6,232 nucleotides of DNA from Candidatus Omnitrophota bacterium. Its GTDB lineage: Bacteria > Omnitrophota > Gorgyraeia > Pluralincolimonadales > Pluralincolimonadaceae. The notes beneath the pieces are model-generated. The model ran no database searches. It was not told the DNA's origin and saw only the letters and a list, made by a program, of their open reading frames with translations. Shown here piece after piece: positions 5,105-6,232 of the stretch; position 1 is the stretch's first letter; every line of letters starts with the position of its first letter. Both the position numbers and the translations under genes were made by a program. The stretch covers positions 1-6,232 of the forward strand of contig JAQTVK010000062.1 in assembly GCA_028706795.1 (NCBI GenBank). Reading direction: 5' to 3'.

Positions 5105-5478
5105 AAGACGAATTCAACCTGGTCCGGATAATAGAGGATGTGGCTAAAAAAGACCTCCGCTATCCCGAGGAGGCCTATTTCTTCGTCCTCAAAGGGCTTA
5201 ATTTTACGGTAGCGAAACTCGATAAACCCCGCCATGTGACAGGGCAGGAGCTTTCCGACGGCATGCGGCTTTATGCGATAGAGCAGTTCGGCCCTATGTC
5301 CAAAGACGTCCTCGAGCACTGGGGCATCACCCGGACGGAAGATTTCGGGAATATCGTCTTTAACCTCATAGAAGTGAAGCTCCTCGCCAAGACCGAGACC
5401 GATTCGATAGAAGATTTCAAGAACGCCTACGATTTCAAGAAGGCATTTGCCCGGCCTGTAGAATACAAAATAGAGTAG
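5101..5478 (+). CDS. Minf_1886 family protein of unknown function
   Basis: This is a 125-residue soluble protein with no signal peptide or membrane segment. I recognise it from memory as the Minf_1886 family (TIGR04138), described mainly from Planctomycetes, Verrucomicrobia and relatives and lacking a known function. Typical segments are YPEEAYFFV at 21-29, RHVTGQELSDGMRLYAIEQF at 44-63 with GPM at 64-66, HWGI at 73-76, TEDFGNIVFNLIE at 79-91 and EDFKNAYDF at 104-112. It is acidic and predicted helical, without metal-binding clusters. A GGAGGAG Shine-Dalgarno sequence lies inside the end of the Nudix gene and the ATG overlaps its stop (ATGA), so the two are probably made together. The neighbour hints at nucleotide metabolism or stress but does not prove a shared role. 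Confidence 0.88.
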   Translation: MKDEFNLVRIIEDVAKKDLRYPEEAYFFVLKGLNFTVAKLDKPRHVTGQELSDGMRLYAIEQFGPMSKDVLEHWGITRTEDFGNIVFNLIEVKLLAKTETDSIEDFKNAYDFKKAFARPVEYKIE

Positions 5479-5490
5479 CCGCCCGCCCGC

Positions 5491-5539
5491 TAAAAATTTA
5501 TTAAAAAAATACTTGACAGCATAACTGTTATGATATAAA
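5491..5539 (+). promoter_or_regulatory. Promoter of the marR-hydrolase operon
   Basis: TTGACA at 5513-5518 and TATAAA at 5534-5539 are 15 bp apart. The short spacing is offset by an extended -10 TGA just before TATAAA (5531-5533). The A/T-rich stretch at 5491-5510 resembles an UP element. A transcript start near 5546 would leave a leader of under 30 nt with a good Shine-Dalgarno sequence (AAGGAG, 5562-5567). Confidence 0.7.
5520..5532. promoter_or_regulatory. Perfect palindrome in the marR promoter, likely operator
   Basis: CATAAC-T-GTTATG is a perfect 6-1-6 inverted repeat lying between the -35 and -10 boxes, where a bound MarR dimer would block RNA polymerase. A related ATAAC half-site recurs at 5551-5555, in the untranslated leader, and forms a looser inverted pair with GTTAT at 5527-5531. 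Autorepression by the MarR protein encoded next is the simplest reading. Confidence 0.6.
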
Positions 5540-5573
5540 CTATTAATACAATAACAAATATAAGGAGATCCTC

Positions 5574-6029
5574 ATGGCTACCGAACTGGACAGGTTGAAT
5601 AACGAGGCGGTATTAAAGCTGGTGCGCATTTCCGAGGCGCTTGTAAAAGCCGGCGACAGGTTTTTCAGCAAATACGGGGTCACTACCGCCCAATATGACG
5701 TTTTGGTCATACTAAAGTATTCGGAGAAGAGGGTGACGCAGAGCGACCTGGGCGGCCATCGCGTCGTTTCCAGCTCGAACATTACCGGCATTATTGACAG
5801 GCTTGAGAAACTCGGCCTCGTGAAGAGGGAAGGCAGCGCAGATGACCGCCGGGTAAAATATACCGCGATAACACAGAAGGGAAGGGACCTGATAAAGAGG
5901 GTCGAGGAGAAATATTTCGATAACCTCAAACAGATCGTATGGTTCTTGGACGAAAAAGACAAACACGAGCTTACCGAGATCGTAGGAAGGCTCGAAAAGG
6001 GGCTAAAGAGGGCTGAAGATGCGCTCTGA
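5574..6029 (+). CDS. MarR-family transcriptional regulator
   Basis: This is a 151-residue winged-helix protein, the usual length for MarR dimers. Helices at about 10-30 and 115-150 would form the dimer interface. The DNA-binding domain at about 35-105 contains TQSDLGGHRVVSSSNITGII (recognition region, 55-74), then DRLEKLGLVKREGSADDRRVKYTAIT, in which the DDRR of the wing (90-93) is the family hallmark. There is no cysteine in the protein, so thiol-based oxidant sensing of the OhrR kind is excluded; a small-molecule ligand is more likely. It is preceded by its own promoter with a perfect palindrome and by AAGGAG six bases before the ATG. It overlaps the next gene by 11 bp, which suggests that it controls itself and that hydrolase. 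The ligand cannot be inferred. Confidence 0.93.
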   Translation: MATELDRLNNEAVLKLVRISEALVKAGDRFFSKYGVTTAQYDVLVILKYSEKRVTQSDLGGHRVVSSSNITGIIDRLEKLGLVKREGSADDRRVKYTAITQKGRDLIKRVEEKYFDNLKQIVWFLDEKDKHELTEIVGRLEKGLKRAEDAL

Positions 6030-6232
6030 CAGGTTGGTTACCCGGGACGGTGTTGAGATTGCCTACGAGCATTTCAAGGCCGGCCACGATTCGCTCGTGA
6101 TCATTTGTCCGGGATTTTTCAACAGCAAAGCCAACGGGGCTATAAGGCTGGCGATCGGGCTGGTTGAGGGTTCGCACGACGTGATCATCTTCGATTTTCG
6201 CGGGCATGGCGAGAGCGGAGGCAAATTCACCT
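6019..6232 (+). CDS. Alpha/beta hydrolase fold protein, 5' part only
   Basis: The first 71 codons run off the right edge. The fragment starts MRSDRLVTRDGVEIAYEHF, a common opening of alpha/beta hydrolases (two beta strands). It continues with a strand and turn at LVIICPGFFNSKANG (26-40), where the oxyanion-hole region is expected. VIIFDFRGHGESGGKF at 55-70 is the conserved strand and loop preceding the nucleophile elbow. The catalytic Ser, Asp and His are all outside the window, so the enzyme class (esterase, lipase, peptidase) cannot be read. The ATG lies inside the end of the marR gene (11-bp overlap), with GAGG several bases upstream. No signal peptide is visible, so a cytoplasmic enzyme is likely. 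It is a plausible target of the MarR regulator before it. Confidence 0.85.
   Translation, partial: MRSDRLVTRDGVEIAYEHFKAGHDSLVIICPGFFNSKANGAIRLAIGLVEGSHDVIIFDFRGHGESGGKFT

Noticed and set aside
5479..5512. Terminator after the Minf_1886 gene
   Set aside because: The CGCCCGCCCGC tract and A/T-rich stretch have no convincing inverted repeat, so no terminator is called.
5712..6207. Minus-strand open frames opposite marR and the hydrolase
   Set aside because: They are shadows of well-supported plus-strand genes and lack start signals or known domains.

Overview
The window is bacterial, gene-dense and of moderate GC content, with most genes overlapping or spaced by a few bases. The best taxonomic clue is a 125-residue protein that I recognise as the Minf_1886 family (TIGR04138, 'Verruc_Plancto-restricted'). 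Together with the complex I layout this suggests a member of the PVC superphylum, plausibly Omnitrophota. That assignment is inference from recall and was not searched.

Left half (1-3996, minus strand): a head-to-tail complex I (NADH-quinone oxidoreductase type) operon, read right to left as nuoA-nuoB-nuoC-nuoD-nuoH-nuoI-nuoJ. nuoJ runs off the left edge. NuoB, C, D and I form the connecting arm that carries electrons to quinone, and NuoA, H and J are membrane subunits. NuoD is followed directly by NuoH, so the NADH-oxidising module NuoEFG is missing at its usual place. The electron donor is therefore open (ferredoxin, or NuoEFG encoded elsewhere).

Middle (3997-4271): a divergent control region with two back-to-back sigma-70-type promoters. 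One, on the minus strand (TTGACA, 18 bp, TATAAT), drives nuo. The other, on the plus strand (TTGACA, 16 bp, TATACT), drives a cold-shock protein gene. The cold-shock leader is the most interesting part of the window. It holds a strong intrinsic-terminator-like hairpin about 30 nt after the predicted transcription start. It also holds three copies of one 10-mer (two direct, one inverted) that permit two mutually exclusive helices, one of which buries the csp start codon. I read this as a candidate RNA switch or thermosensor combined with a possible attenuator.

Right half (4272-6232, plus strand): csp with a 17-bp hairpin after it; an ADP-ribose-type Nudix hydrolase gene, possibly translated from a leaderless mRNA, coupled by an ATGA overlap to the Minf_1886 gene; then a MarR-family regulator with a perfect 13-bp palindrome inside its own promoter. 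The MarR gene overlaps by 11 bp an alpha/beta hydrolase gene that runs off the right edge. The last pair looks like a self-regulated two-gene operon.

There is no sign of mobile elements, CRISPR arrays, tRNA or rRNA genes in the window.
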